A DNA stretch of 64,000 nt from Mycobacterium numidiamassiliense (GCF_900157365.1 NZ_FUEZ01000004.1:1351066-1415065); one strand, 5' to 3'. Shown: positions 1 to 9,304, counted from the stretch's first letter. Program-made: numbers and translations. The notes: generated by a model not told the origin, from the letters alone.

Positions 1-388
1 CGGTGGCGGCGTGCCCGACGGTCTGGACCGCGGATACTTCGTGGCACCGACCGTCGTTGCGGACGTCGCACCGGACCACACGATCTTCCAGGAGGAGGTA
101 TTCGGGCCGGTGCTGTCCATCACCCCTTACGACGGCGGTGACGACGGTGCCGTCGAGCTGGCGAACAACTCCATCTACGGCCTGGCTGGCGGAATCCATG
201 GCTCCGACGAGCGGGCCATGGCCGTCGCCCGCCGTATCCGCACCGGCTCGTTGATGATCAACAGCGGCATGTTCTACGGCGCCGACGCCCCGTTCGGTGG
301 CTACAAGATGAGCGGCATCGGCAGGCAGAACGGCATCGAGGGCTTCGAGCAGCATCTACAGACCAAGACGATCGGATACCCGCTGTGA
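1..388 (+). CDS. Aldehyde dehydrogenase, C-terminal part (cut by window edge)
   Basis: Open from the window edge in the frame that starts at base 2, leaving about 128 C-terminal residues. It oxidises an aldehyde to an acid (or acyl-CoA) with NAD(P)+. The visible part carries the ALDH C-terminal block: GYFVAPTVV, then EEVFGPVLSI, then FGGYKMSGIGRQNG near the end. The catalytic Cys and Glu lie upstream of the window, so the subfamily cannot be set. Its TGA overlaps the GTG of the next gene (GTGA), so the two are translationally coupled and belong to one operon with the CaiB, VOC and SDR genes downstream. Confidence 0.93.
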   Translation, partial: GGGVPDGLDRGYFVAPTVVADVAPDHTIFQEEVFGPVLSITPYDGGDDGAVELANNSIYGLAGGIHGSDERAMAVARRIRTGSLMINSGMFYGADAPFGGYKMSGIGRQNGIEGFEQHLQTKTIGYPL

Positions 389-1596
389 CCGACATCCTCA
401 GTGGAATCCGCGTCGTCGAGCTGGCGGCGTGGACGTTCGTTCCCGCCGCCGGCGCGGTGCTGGCCGACTGGGGTGCTGACGTCATCAAGGTCGAGCACCC
501 CGAAACCGGTGATCCGCAGCGCGGGTTGATCAGCTCCGGGATCGTCACCGGCGCTGGAGGAGTGAACCACTTCGTCGAGCAGCCCAACCGCGGCAAGCGC
601 AGCGTCGGGTTGGACACCTCCACCCCCGAAGGCCTGGAGCTGCTGATGACGCTGATCGAGACCGCCGACGTCTTCATCACCAACCTGCTACCGGATTCCC
701 GACAGCGGATGGGCATCGACGTCGACCAGATCCGCGCCCGCAACCCGAAGATCATCTACGCGCGCGGCCACGGCTACGGCACCAAGGGCGAACTGTCCGC
801 CCAGGGCGGTTTCGACCTGGCCGCCTACTGGGCACGTGGTGGCATCGGCGATGCGTATTCGGCCGGCGACGGCTCCTATCCTCCGATTCAGCGGCCGGCA
901 TTCGGTGACTCCTACGGTGGTCTGGCGCTCGCGGCCGGCATCGCCGCGGCCCTGGTGAAACGCGAACGCACCGGTGAGCCGTCGGTCGTCGACGTGTCGC
1001 TGCTCAACGCTGCGATCTGGCAGCTGGGCCCGGACATCGTCGGGGCGGGCGTGACGGGTCAGGACATCCCGAAGTTCAACCTCGACGAGATGCCCAACCC
1101 GGTAGCCAGCATCTACAAGACCCGCGACAATCGGTTCATCGCCTTCGTGCTGCTACAGGCCGACCGATTCTGGTCGGACTTCTGCACCCGGCTGGGCCGC
1201 ACCGACCTGATCGACGACGAACGCTTCGCCAACGCGGCGGTGCGGTTCGGCAACCGCAAGCAGTGCATCGCCGAACTGCGGGCGACGTTCGAGTCCGAAG
1301 ATCTCTCGCACTGGGAGAAGGCCTTTGCGGGTTTCGACGGCGTGTGGGACGTCATGCGCACCGCCCACGAGGTGCACAGCGATCCGCAGGTGATCGCCAA
1401 CGGGTACCTGCCAAGAGTTACCGATGCGAACGACAACGAGTTCGCGCTGGCGGCAAGCCCCGCCCAGTTCAACGAAATACCGCTGGACCTGACGTGTGCG
1501 CCCGGCCACGGTGAGCACACCGACGCGGTGCTCGCCGAACTCGGCTTCAATGAAGAAGAGATCATCGAGTTCAAAATCAATTCGATTGTGCTGTAG
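385..1596 (+). CDS. CaiB/BaiF (class III) CoA-transferase
   Basis: 403 residues, usual length for the family, which moves CoA between acyl-CoA and a free acid. Residues 8-38 (VVELAAWTFVP, GAVLADWGADVIKVEHP) form the typical N-terminal CoA-binding block, followed by NRGKRSVGLD near residue 68. D144 in GGFDLAAYWARGG sits where class III enzymes carry the catalytic Asp. GTG start overlaps the upstream ALDH stop. The last base of its TAG is the first base of the next GTG, so it is tightly coupled to the VOC gene. A paralogue lies at 42744..43973 with the same D and NRGKRSVGL blocks. The substrate is unknown; a CoA ester made by one of the neighbouring ligases is plausible. Confidence 0.93.
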   Translation: MTDILSGIRVVELAAWTFVPAAGAVLADWGADVIKVEHPETGDPQRGLISSGIVTGAGGVNHFVEQPNRGKRSVGLDTSTPEGLELLMTLIETADVFITNLLPDSRQRMGIDVDQIRARNPKIIYARGHGYGTKGELSAQGGFDLAAYWARGGIGDAYSAGDGSYPPIQRPAFGDSYGGLALAAGIAAALVKRERTGEPSVVDVSLLNAAIWQLGPDIVGAGVTGQDIPKFNLDEMPNPVASIYKTRDNRFIAFVLLQADRFWSDFCTRLGRTDLIDDERFANAAVRFGNRKQCIAELRATFESEDLSHWEKAFAGFDGVWDVMRTAHEVHSDPQVIANGYLPRVTDANDNEFALAASPAQFNEIPLDLTCAPGHGEHTDAVLAELGFNEEEIIEFKINSIVL

Positions 1597-2552
1597 TGGG
1601 TTCGGAGGAGCTTGCGCGGCGATTCCTGCACGTCAACCTCAACTGTGAATCGCTGGACGCCACCGAGCGCGTCTACGGGGGCTTGCTCGGACTGACGGCA
1701 CGGATGCGTACCGACCCCAAGGCTCCGACCGACGGCAGCATCCTCGGCATCGACGGCGAAACATTCTGTGAGACATCGTTTCTCTACGATTCGCGCGGCG
1801 GCCGCGCAGGGTGTGCTTTGGAGGCCATCGAATTCCACAAGCCGGCGCTGAAAGCCGACCCAAACAGCGACCCGAGTCGTCCCGGCATCCGGTCGACGCT
1901 GTTGACGGTGGCCGACCTCCATGCGACCGTCCCAGCGTTGCGTGCGGCCGGCATCACCGTGAGTGGGCCGGTCGACGGCCTGATCTCCGGCTCCAAATCG
2001 GCTCTCGCGCTTGATCCTGATGGCGCAGTCATCGAGCTCGCCGAAGCGCCGAGCGACAAACCGGGGGCGGTGTTCGCCGGCATCCGCATCGCCGCCATCG
2101 ACGCGGTGGCCACCGGAGAATTCCTGACCGCGATCGGTTTCACTCAGGTGCAGGCGCCGGCGCACGTCGAGGTGGCCGGCGAGCAACTCGCGCCCGGCGG
2201 TTCGCCCGATGCCGTCAAGTGCGCTGTGTCGCGCTACACACTGGCTGAGGATGCGCATCAGTTCAGCCTCACCGTTGTGGAACATCCCGACACCCGCAAG
2301 GCGGATCCGGTGCCGTGGGGCGGTAACCATCAAGGGCTGTACCGGTGCGCGCTGCGGGTGGAGAACACCGAGGCGGCAATGGCGTTGGTACCGGATTCCG
2401 TTGAGGTGATGGGTGATCCGGTGTGGTGCCCGTTGCCGGGGACGAAGATCGAAGGGCTGTACATCTCTTTCCTTCGCTCGCCCGACGGAGTGGTATTCGA
2501 ATTTGTCGAGCGGCCGCTGAGGCACTTCAGTGCGGCCGTGGGGAGGGGTTGA
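1596..2552 (+). CDS. VOC (glyoxalase/bleomycin resistance/dioxygenase) family protein
   Basis: 318 residues with two VOC-like halves: an N-terminal one opening with FLHVNLNCESLDATERVYGGLLGL (residues about 10-33) and a second from about residue 165 (IRIAAIDAVATGEFLTAIGF). VOC proteins bind a divalent metal and include extradiol dioxygenases, isomerases and epimerases; each half ends in an acidic position (D-GAVIELAE, DGVVFEFVE) that could be a ligand. Which reaction is not clear. It starts on a GTG that overlaps the CaiB stop by one base. Context with CaiB and SDR suggests action on a CoA ester or its ring-cleavage product. Confidence 0.85.
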   Translation: MGSEELARRFLHVNLNCESLDATERVYGGLLGLTARMRTDPKAPTDGSILGIDGETFCETSFLYDSRGGRAGCALEAIEFHKPALKADPNSDPSRPGIRSTLLTVADLHATVPALRAAGITVSGPVDGLISGSKSALALDPDGAVIELAEAPSDKPGAVFAGIRIAAIDAVATGEFLTAIGFTQVQAPAHVEVAGEQLAPGGSPDAVKCAVSRYTLAEDAHQFSLTVVEHPDTRKADPVPWGGNHQGLYRCALRVENTEAAMALVPDSVEVMGDPVWCPLPGTKIEGLYISFLRSPDGVVFEFVERPLRHFSAAVGRG

Positions 2553-2555
2553 GCG

Positions 2556-3344
2556 TTGGATCTGGGAGTGCGCGGCAAGGGTTATGTCGTCGTCGGCGGA
2601 ACGGCCGGTATGGGACTGGCGGCAGCACGCGCGCTGGCGCGCGAGGGTGCGTCCGTCGTGGTGGTCGGTCGTGACGCCGACCGGGGCAAGAACGCCGCGG
2701 AAGAACTCGTCGCCGCTGGTGCGGCCTCGGCGCACGGCCTGGCCTCCGACGTGAGTCAGCCCGGAGCGGCAGTGGCCGCCGTCGACAAAGCCGCCCGGAT
2801 CCTGGGCCGGCTCGACGGCATTGCGGTCACCATGGGCACCGCCGGGATGATGCCCATCGACTCCGACGACGACGCCTGGGACACCGCGTTTCACGACGTC
2901 CTGCTGGCGACGACCCGCAGCGTGCAAGCGGCATTGCCGCACCTCGCGGTCAATGGCGGCGCGATCGTGACCACCGCCGCGTACTCTGCCCGCTCGCCGC
3001 ACGAGCCGCGGCTGCCGTATGCCAGCCTCAAGGCGGCCGTTGCCACGTTCACCCGTGGCATCGCACGCACCCACGGCAAATCGGGCATCCGGGCGAACAG
3101 CGTTGCCCCCGGCGCCGTGGAAACCGATGCGTTGCATGCCATCCGCGGATACGTCGCCGAAAGCAAAGGCTATCCCTACGACGAGGCCCTCGAGCGGGCG
3201 CTGGTGGAGGACTTCGGGTTCGACGCCGCGCTCGGTCGCCCCGGCCAGCCGGACGAGATCGGCGCGCTGATCGCCTTCCTGCTGTCGGACATCTGCGCGT
3301 TCGTCACTGGACAGACTATCTACGCCGATGGCGGGGCACCGTAA
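2556..3344 (+). CDS. Short-chain dehydrogenase/reductase
   Basis: 262 residues. TTG start chosen because a strong GGGGAGGGG ribosome site lies just upstream and the N-terminus then reaches the nucleotide-binding loop at the usual distance. The glycine motif is GGTAGMG (residues 14-20), a variant of TGxxxGxG, and the usual NNAG is replaced by MGTAG. The catalytic pair is YASLK. The C-terminus has the usual GQTIYADGG. NAD(P)-dependent oxidation or reduction of a hydroxyl/keto group is inferred; substrate unknown. Last gene of the plus-strand operon, converging on the next SDR with 12 bases between stops. Confidence 0.9.
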   Translation: MDLGVRGKGYVVVGGTAGMGLAAARALAREGASVVVVGRDADRGKNAAEELVAAGAASAHGLASDVSQPGAAVAAVDKAARILGRLDGIAVTMGTAGMMPIDSDDDAWDTAFHDVLLATTRSVQAALPHLAVNGGAIVTTAAYSARSPHEPRLPYASLKAAVATFTRGIARTHGKSGIRANSVAPGAVETDALHAIRGYVAESKGYPYDEALERALVEDFGFDAALGRPGQPDEIGALIAFLLSDICAFVTGQTIYADGGAP

Positions 3345-3356
3345 TCCGTTCGGAAT

Positions 3357-4268
3357 TCAGTCCGTCGGCAGCGGCCCGGCCAACCCGCGGGGAGAGGTCC
3401 CGTAGAGCCAGCTGACAGCCTGCCCAATCTCCGAGAATGTCAGCGAGACACCGTCTTTGGCATGGTAGACGCGCGGCATTTCGGTGAAGCCCTGGATGCG
3501 GCTGAGCTTGTCGCCGTGGATGCGTAGGATCTGGCCGGTCAGCCAGGACGACTGCGCGGACTGCAGCCAAGCGACCACGGCCGAGCTGCGGGCGGGATCC
3601 AGCGCCGGATCGTCGGCGCGGGCTCCGAACACGTCGGCGGTCATCCGTGACATCGCCAGCGGTGAGATCGCATTGGCCGCAACACCGTAACGCTTTGCTT
3701 CCATGGCGGTGACGACGGTCAAGTTCGCGATCGCTGCCTTGGCTGCGCCATAGGCACTCTGCCCGACATTGCCCCACAGGCCCGCGCCGGACACCGTGTT
3801 GACGACGCGCGCGTCGATCGGGTTGCCCGCCTTGGACTGTGCCCGCCAGTAGTCGCAGGCATGCCGGGTGACGGCGAAGGTGCCTTTGAGATGCACCGCG
3901 ATGACGGCGTCCCAATCGGCCTCGCTGGCGGCGGCCACCATGGAATCACGCAGGATGCCCGCATTGTTCATCACACCGGTAAGAGAACCGAAAGTGTCGA
4001 CGGCGGTGGAGATCATGTCGGCGACGTCGTTCCACGACGACACCGAACCCGTGTGTGCGACAGCCTTGCCGCCGGCCGCCTCGATTTCGGCGACAACGTC
4101 GGCCGCGGGGCCTGCCCCGTCGCCGACGGAGCCATCCCGACCGACGCCCGGGTCGTTGACGACGATGGCTGCCCCCTGCTTGGCCAGCTCGAGGCAGTGG
4201 GCGCGGCCGATGCCTCGACCGCCGCCCGTCACCAAAACGACCTTGCCGGTCAGCGGACCTTCAGGCAT
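3357..4268 (-). CDS. SDR oxidoreductase, 3-hydroxyacyl-CoA dehydrogenase-like
   Basis: 303 residues. TGGGRGIG at 14-21, NNAG at 101-104, S160 and Y173-xxx-K177 form a complete classical SDR core. The long DPGVGRDG...GAGPAADVV insert after beta-2 and the extended C-terminus resemble the dehydrogenase part of peroxisomal multifunctional enzyme type 2, which oxidises (3R)-hydroxyacyl-CoA; this role is inferred. GAAGGAGAT precedes the ATG by a good distance. Distal gene of a six-gene minus-strand operon (thiolase, P450, ligase, fused dehydrogenase, CoA-transferase-like, this SDR), 15 bases after the previous stop. Confidence 0.9.
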   Translation of the reverse strand: MPEGPLTGKVVLVTGGGRGIGRAHCLELAKQGAAIVVNDPGVGRDGSVGDGAGPAADVVAEIEAAGGKAVAHTGSVSSWNDVADMISTAVDTFGSLTGVMNNAGILRDSMVAAASEADWDAVIAVHLKGTFAVTRHACDYWRAQSKAGNPIDARVVNTVSGAGLWGNVGQSAYGAAKAAIANLTVVTAMEAKRYGVAANAISPLAMSRMTADVFGARADDPALDPARSSAVVAWLQSAQSSWLTGQILRIHGDKLSRIQGFTEMPRVYHAKDGVSLTFSEIGQAVSWLYGTSPRGLAGPLPTD

Positions 4269-4283
4269 TGCGCGTTATCTCCT

Positions 4284-5477
4284 TCATTCCGTAAATAATT
4301 CGGCGATGAGCGTGCGCCGCTGCGACCAGTCTGCTGCGCGCAGGTCGACGTATCCGGACTCGGTGACGATCAGGTCGACGTCGTGGGCGGGGGTGGAGGC
4401 GGGCCGGCTGAGCTGCTCGACGAGCGGCGAGCGCCCGTTCACCCTCGTCGGCACGGCGATGATCGACAGTCCGCCGCTACTCACTCGGGCGGCGGCGCAA
4501 TAGTCGGGATGCCCGCCGATGCCGCCGATCACCTTGTCGCGCAAGCCTTCGACGTTGATCTGCCCGTATTGATCGATCTCGATGGCGGTGTTCACTGCGA
4601 CCAGCGGTGCGCCGCGCGACAGCCGGGTGAGGTCGTGGGTGTAGTCGAGTCCGCGCAGGATCCGGCGCCCGTCGGCCCACTCGTAGAGCGAGTCACTGCC
4701 CAGTAGATACGTCGCCGACGGTGTACCCGCCAGCAGGCCGCGCCGATCGAGGTCGACGACGGCGTCGGTGAGTAGCCCGGTGTCGATATGCAACGGGACC
4801 TGTGCCCGGCGCAGCAGTGCGGTGCCGAGCTGCCCTGGCCCGTACTGGATCCGGGCGTCCTCGGGGAGTAACCGCAACACCGCATCGGCGAGCGCGTCGT
4901 GAATGAGCTCGGGCTCGCGCTCGGGTATACGCACCGGTCCGCTCCCAACACTGCCGAGCACCTCGACGACCGACGGGTCGAGCGCAGGCCCGGCGTCCGC
5001 CGCGGGAGCCGAGGTGTCGATGACGGCGAGAGTCCTTGTGCCGCTGTCGATCAACTGGCGCTGCCAGGACACCTCGGTGCCGAACTGCAGCAAGCCATCC
5101 CGACGTACCAGCCGGGTGAGCAGCACGTCGGGCCGCAGCACGTCGGCGAGCAGCGCGGGAATCGCCCCCAGCCGCGTCGGCAGGAACCGCGCCTTCGAGC
5201 TGCGTAATATGTCACGCACGCCCCACCCGGGCATCAGCGCAACCACGTCGGCGAACGCGTCCGCGTCGAGGCCGTCGATCGGGGCAGGCAGCCAGCCCAG
5301 CACCAGGCGCACCGAGCCGACCTCGCTGGCGGCGGCGCTCAGCGCCGCGCCGACCGACCCGCCGTCGTCGAGGCAGCGCAGCGAGCCCACTCCGTCGCCG
5401 AGGGCAACCATCGTTCCAGGGCGCAGCTCAGCGCGCAGCGCGGCGGTGAAGTCGGCCGCGGTCAAACTCGCCGTCAT
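4284..5477 (-). CDS. Acetyl-CoA hydrolase/4-hydroxybutyrate CoA-transferase-like protein
   Basis: 397 residues, close to the usual length. The C-terminal half carries the family blocks VNTAIEIDQYGQINVE (295-310), GGIGGHPDY (318-326), SGGLSIIAVP and DVDLIVTESGYVDLR. The segment that normally carries the catalytic Glu (HTE-like, just before DGVVDL) reads HIDTGLLTDAVVDL, so G234 appears to replace it. This suggests either a divergent mechanism or a non-canonical role. ATG overlaps the preceding stop by four bases (ATGA). Class is fairly sure; activity as a CoA-transferase is uncertain. Confidence 0.85.
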   Translation of the reverse strand: MTASLTAADFTAALRAELRPGTMVALGDGVGSLRCLDDGGSVGAALSAAASEVGSVRLVLGWLPAPIDGLDADAFADVVALMPGWGVRDILRSSKARFLPTRLGAIPALLADVLRPDVLLTRLVRRDGLLQFGTEVSWQRQLIDSGTRTLAVIDTSAPAADAGPALDPSVVEVLGSVGSGPVRIPEREPELIHDALADAVLRLLPEDARIQYGPGQLGTALLRRAQVPLHIDTGLLTDAVVDLDRRGLLAGTPSATYLLGSDSLYEWADGRRILRGLDYTHDLTRLSRGAPLVAVNTAIEIDQYGQINVEGLRDKVIGGIGGHPDYCAAARVSSGGLSIIAVPTRVNGRSPLVEQLSRPASTPAHDVDLIVTESGYVDLRAADWSQRRTLIAELFTE

Positions 5478-7792
5478 CGCGGTTCTTTGGGAAGCCCGAG
5501 TACCCGCTCACCGAGAATGTTGCGCTGAATCTCGCTGGTGCCCCCCAGAATCGTCTGCGCCCGCCCGACCAGCATGTGGTGCACCAAGCCGTCCTCCGCG
5601 GGGTCGGTGCACGCATCGGTACCGAGCACCTCGGTCGCCATGTCACCCAGGTCCTGATCGGTTTCCGACGTCATCAGCTTGAGCACCGAGAAGGCCGGCG
5701 ACGTGAGGTCGCCGGAGTCGATGGCGCGCTGCCAAGTGTAGCGCAGCAGCCACATCCGGGCCCACAGCCGGGTCATCGACCTCGACAGCATCGGGTCGAG
5801 CAGGTCGCGGTCACGGGCAGCGTCGACCATGCGTTCGTGTAGGCGGAACATCGAGACCGCCTGCGAACCCAATGTCAGGCGCTCACGCCCCAGCGTCACC
5901 ATCGCCACGGTCCAGCCCTGACCGACGTCACCGATCAGGGCGTCGTCGCCGAGTTCAGCGCCGTCGAAGAAGACTTCGTTGAACTTGCTCTCACCGTCCA
6001 TCTGCGTCAACGGGCGGACTGTGACCCCCGAGATGTCCATGGGCACAACGAACATCGACAAGTCACGGTGCTTTTCTGGACCCGTGCGGGCGAGCAGCAG
6101 GCCGAATCGGGCCGAGGCGGCCGCCGAACTCCACACCTTCTGGCCATCGATCCGCCAACCGGTCGTGGTGCGCTCGGCTCGGGTGCGAACGCCGGCGAGG
6201 TCTGATCCGGCGCCTGGTTCGGAGAACAACTGACACCAGACGTCGTCGCCCAACCGGATCGGCTCCAGGTAGCGGTCCTTCTGCTCCTGGCTGCCGAACT
6301 TAATCAGCACCGGACCGACCAGGTCGGCACCGGTGATGTTCAGCTGACGGGGCACGTCGGCGCGTGCGCACTCCTCGGCGAACACAGCCTGGTAGGCCAC
6401 CGTCGCTGCGGCACCACCGAACTCACGCGGCCAGTGCAGGCAGGCGTAGCCGTGGTCGGCGAGGTAGCGGTGCCAGATCCGGCCCGGCCCGACGTCATCC
6501 GCAGTGGGTGTGGGCCCGTAGTTCCGCAGACCGGCCGGCCTCGGCGCGCTGTCCAGAAACGAGCGGATCTCCGCGCGTAGGGCGTCGACGTCGTTGCGGT
6601 CTTTCGTCACTTCTGGCGAAGCCGACAGCTGAGTCGACGGGTCCAGCGCAGACAGCCGATCCCAGTGCTGAGCCGGGCTGCCGAACACCACCTCGTCGGT
6701 CCGGGCGCGCCGGAAGTACAGGTGCGCGGAATCCTCCCAGGTGAAGCCAATGCCGCCGTGAATCTGGACATTCGCTTTCGCCGCGTTGCGCAGCGCCTCC
6801 GAGCACACCGCCTTGGCCATGCTCGCGCGCCAGTCCGCTTCGCCGGCGGCCGCAGCATCCGAACCGTCCAGGGCATCCAGGGCCGCCTGCGAGGCCGACC
6901 GTGCCCACTCGAGATCGACCAGCATGTCGGCGCACTTGTGCTTGATGGCCTGAAAGCTGCCGATCTGCCGACCGAACTGTTCGCGGGTGCGGGCGTAATC
7001 GGTGGCGATCTCGAGCACCCGTTCGCACGCGCCCACCTGTTCGGCCGACAGCACCGCCAGGGCAATGTCGACGTTGCGGTCGACGACGTCGCCGAGGGGG
7101 CCGTCGCCAGACAGCCGCAGGGCCGGTGCTGCGCTCAGCGTGATGGTGGCCATCGGTCGGGTGCCATCGAGCACGCGTTCAGCCTCGGCGACGACGCCTT
7201 CGACGGCCGGATCAAGCAGGAACACCGCCGGTTCGCCGTCCTCCGCAATGGCGACGACGACGAGGTCGTCGGCGGCGCCGCCGCCCAGAACGTGGCGCAC
7301 CGCGCCGTCGATGGTCCACCCGTCCGCGGATCGAGCGGCGCGCAGCGTCACCGCGGACGGACGCCACAACCCGCCGTCGCCGGTGAGCGCTGCGGCCGCG
7401 GTGCGGCGACCTTCGATCAGACCCGTGAGCCGCTTGTCGGCATCGGGGTCTTGCTCGGTCAGGTCGAGCAGCAGGCCGGTGGCCAGCACCGTGGAACTGA
7501 CGAACGGCACCGGGGCCAGCGCGCGGCCGAGTTCGTGGGCGACCACACCCAGCGCGGACGCGCCGTAACCGGCACCGCCGAGGTGCTCGGGCAGCGCGAT
7601 GGCCGCCACCCCGACCTGGTTGCACAGCACGTCCCACAGCACCGTGTCGAAGCCGGAATGTCCGTCTGCGCCGCCATCGCCGTCCTCGCCGTAGGCGACG
7701 GCGCGTACTCGGTCCTCGGATGCCAGTCGCTCACAGGCGGAGCGCACGGATTGCGCGAGTTCCTGACGTTCGTCAGCGGACAACGCCGTCAT
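5474..7792 (-). CDS. Two-domain (beta-alpha fused) acyl-CoA dehydrogenase
   Basis: 772 residues, about twice a normal acyl-CoA dehydrogenase. Residues 1-380 form one complete unit ending in YARTREQFGRQIGSF (266-280) and IHGGIGFTWE (344-353). Residues 400-772 form a second with WCQLFSEPGAGSDLAG (519-534), a flavin-contact block, and ILGGTSEIQRN near the C-terminus. In the second unit Gly holds the usual C-terminal Glu position. It looks like the alpha and beta chains of a heterotetrameric steroid-type dehydrogenase fused in one chain, beta-like half first. ATG at 7792 chosen because it overlaps the ligase stop (ATGA); the frame stays open upstream but reads as low-complexity Arg-rich sequence. 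Confidence 0.93.
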   Translation of the reverse strand: MTALSADERQELAQSVRSACERLASEDRVRAVAYGEDGDGGADGHSGFDTVLWDVLCNQVGVAAIALPEHLGGAGYGASALGVVAHELGRALAPVPFVSSTVLATGLLLDLTEQDPDADKRLTGLIEGRRTAAAALTGDGGLWRPSAVTLRAARSADGWTIDGAVRHVLGGGAADDLVVVAIAEDGEPAVFLLDPAVEGVVAEAERVLDGTRPMATITLSAAPALRLSGDGPLGDVVDRNVDIALAVLSAEQVGACERVLEIATDYARTREQFGRQIGSFQAIKHKCADMLVDLEWARSASQAALDALDGSDAAAAGEADWRASMAKAVCSEALRNAAKANVQIHGGIGFTWEDSAHLYFRRARTDEVVFGSPAQHWDRLSALDPSTQLSASPEVTKDRNDVDALRAEIRSFLDSAPRPAGLRNYGPTPTADDVGPGRIWHRYLADHGYACLHWPREFGGAAATVAYQAVFAEECARADVPRQLNITGADLVGPVLIKFGSQEQKDRYLEPIRLGDDVWCQLFSEPGAGSDLAGVRTRAERTTTGWRIDGQKVWSSAAASARFGLLLARTGPEKHRDLSMFVVPMDISGVTVRPLTQMDGESKFNEVFFDGAELGDDALIGDVGQGWTVAMVTLGRERLTLGSQAVSMFRLHERMVDAARDRDLLDPMLSRSMTRLWARMWLLRYTWQRAIDSGDLTSPAFSVLKLMTSETDQDLGDMATEVLGTDACTDPAEDGLVHHMLVGRAQTILGGTSEIQRNILGERVLGLPKEPR

Positions 7793-9279
7793 CGGGTTCC
7801 TCCTGCGATCTGCCGGGCGAGCTCGGACTTGGCGACCTTGCCGAGCCCGGTCAGCGGGAACTCGTCGACGAGGACGAGTCGCTCGGGCCACTTCTGCTTC
7901 ATCAGCCCGCGTTGGTCGAGGAACGTGCAGAGCTCATCGAGGGTGACGTCGCGATGGCGTGGTGAACGACGCACGACCGCGCATACCAGCTCACCGCGCA
8001 GTTCGTCGGGCTGGCCGAGGACGGCGATCTCGTCGACCAGGGGGTGGGCCAGCAGTTCGTTCTCGATCTCGTCGGGGGCGACGTTCTCGCCCTTGCGAAT
8101 GATCAGATCCTTCGTGCGGCCCGTGACCACGATGCGCCCGTCCGGTCGAAGGTGGCCCCGGTCGCCGCTGCGAAACCAGCCGTCCGCGCTGAGAGCCTCG
8201 GCCCACTGCTCGTGCTGCAGGTATCCCGGAGTCAGGTTGTCGCCGCGCAGCTCGATCTCGCCGTTCGCCGCGATGCGCACCTGCGATCCCGGGATCGGCC
8301 GGCCCGCGCTGTTGGCCAGTTGCTCGTCGGTGTCGGTGATCTCGCTGACGCAGATCATCGGCGCCTCTGTCATTCCGTAGGCATGCACGACGGGTACACG
8401 TAGGTGTTCACGCACCTGCCTGTGCACCTCGGGCGGACACGCGGCACCCCCGCCGATCAGCATCCGCAGCGACGGCATCAGTAATTCGTTTGTCGGCGCG
8501 GCCATTTGGGCGGCCAGGAGCATCTGGTAGAACGCGGTGCTCGCTCCGGTCACCGTCACCTGGTGTTCGGCGAGCACCCGGGGCAGGTCGTCGGCGGAAA
8601 CCTTGGGGATGAGCACCACCGGAAAGTCGCCGAACAGGGCGGTGGCGAGATAGACCATGCCGCCGATGTGTGCGATGGGAAAGGCGATCGTGCCGACCTC
8701 GCGCGGATGGGTGCCGACACCGAGATGAGCGGTGAAGCCCCTGGCCGCGCTGAGCAATGTGGCGTCGGAGTGGCGGACGGCTTTCGGGCGGCCCGTGGTG
8801 CCCGACGTGAAGTACACCCAGCGCGGCTCCGCCGGCGAGAGGGGTGCTTGGTACTCGGCACCTGCGGCCGGCGAGGTCCGCAGCCGGTGGACGAAGTCGG
8901 GAGGCACCGTGACCGTCGGTATCCCCGGCGCAGCATTGGCAGCCGTCGACTCGTCGACCAGCAGGATGTCCGCCCGTGCGACGTCGACTGCCGCGCATAC
9001 CTCGCGGCGCCGGTAGAGGTGCAACACCGGCGCCTGCACCACGGGCATGCGGGCCAGCGCGAGCATCACCACCGCCGCGTTGACGTGGGAGGGCAGCTGA
9101 CAGGCGACCGTCATACCGGGACGCACGCCGACATCGGGCAACCATCCCGCGGCGGCCGATGCCAGCCCGGCTACCTGCGACACGGTGAGTGTCTCGCCCG
9201 AAACGTCGCGCAGCAGCGGACGATCCGGCCGGCCGGCGGCGCACTCGTCCAGCAGCCCGGCGATGGTGCCAACCGTCAC
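7789..9279 (-). CDS. Acyl-CoA ligase (AMP-forming)
   Basis: 496 residues. Adenylate-forming enzyme that activates a carboxylic acid to its CoA thioester. YFTSGTTGRPKAVRHS is the P-loop-like A3 motif, YGMTEAP is A5, WFRSGDRGHLRPDG is A7, and GLGKVAKSEL carries the catalytic C-terminal Lys. GTG start lies 25 bases after the P450 stop. It feeds the fused dehydrogenase with which it overlaps by four bases, so ligase then desaturation is the likely order. The substrate cannot be told from the sequence. Confidence 0.93.
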   Translation of the reverse strand: MTVGTIAGLLDECAAGRPDRPLLRDVSGETLTVSQVAGLASAAAGWLPDVGVRPGMTVACQLPSHVNAAVVMLALARMPVVQAPVLHLYRRREVCAAVDVARADILLVDESTAANAAPGIPTVTVPPDFVHRLRTSPAAGAEYQAPLSPAEPRWVYFTSGTTGRPKAVRHSDATLLSAARGFTAHLGVGTHPREVGTIAFPIAHIGGMVYLATALFGDFPVVLIPKVSADDLPRVLAEHQVTVTGASTAFYQMLLAAQMAAPTNELLMPSLRMLIGGGAACPPEVHRQVREHLRVPVVHAYGMTEAPMICVSEITDTDEQLANSAGRPIPGSQVRIAANGEIELRGDNLTPGYLQHEQWAEALSADGWFRSGDRGHLRPDGRIVVTGRTKDLIIRKGENVAPDEIENELLAHPLVDEIAVLGQPDELRGELVCAVVRRSPRHRDVTLDELCTFLDQRGLMKQKWPERLVLVDEFPLTGLGKVAKSELARQIAGGTR

Positions 9280-9304
9280 CGTGTTCTCCCGTCCCGACCG
9301 GCCG

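Noticed and set aside
1113..3137. 674-codon open frame on the minus strand across CaiB, VOC and SDR genes
   Set aside because: Arg/His/Gly-rich translation without any family motif, opposite three well-supported genes; typical antisense frame in GC-rich DNA.
6665..8380. 571-codon plus-strand frame opposite the fused dehydrogenase and ligase
   Set aside because: No domain resemblance and fully antisense to genes with complete catalytic motifs.
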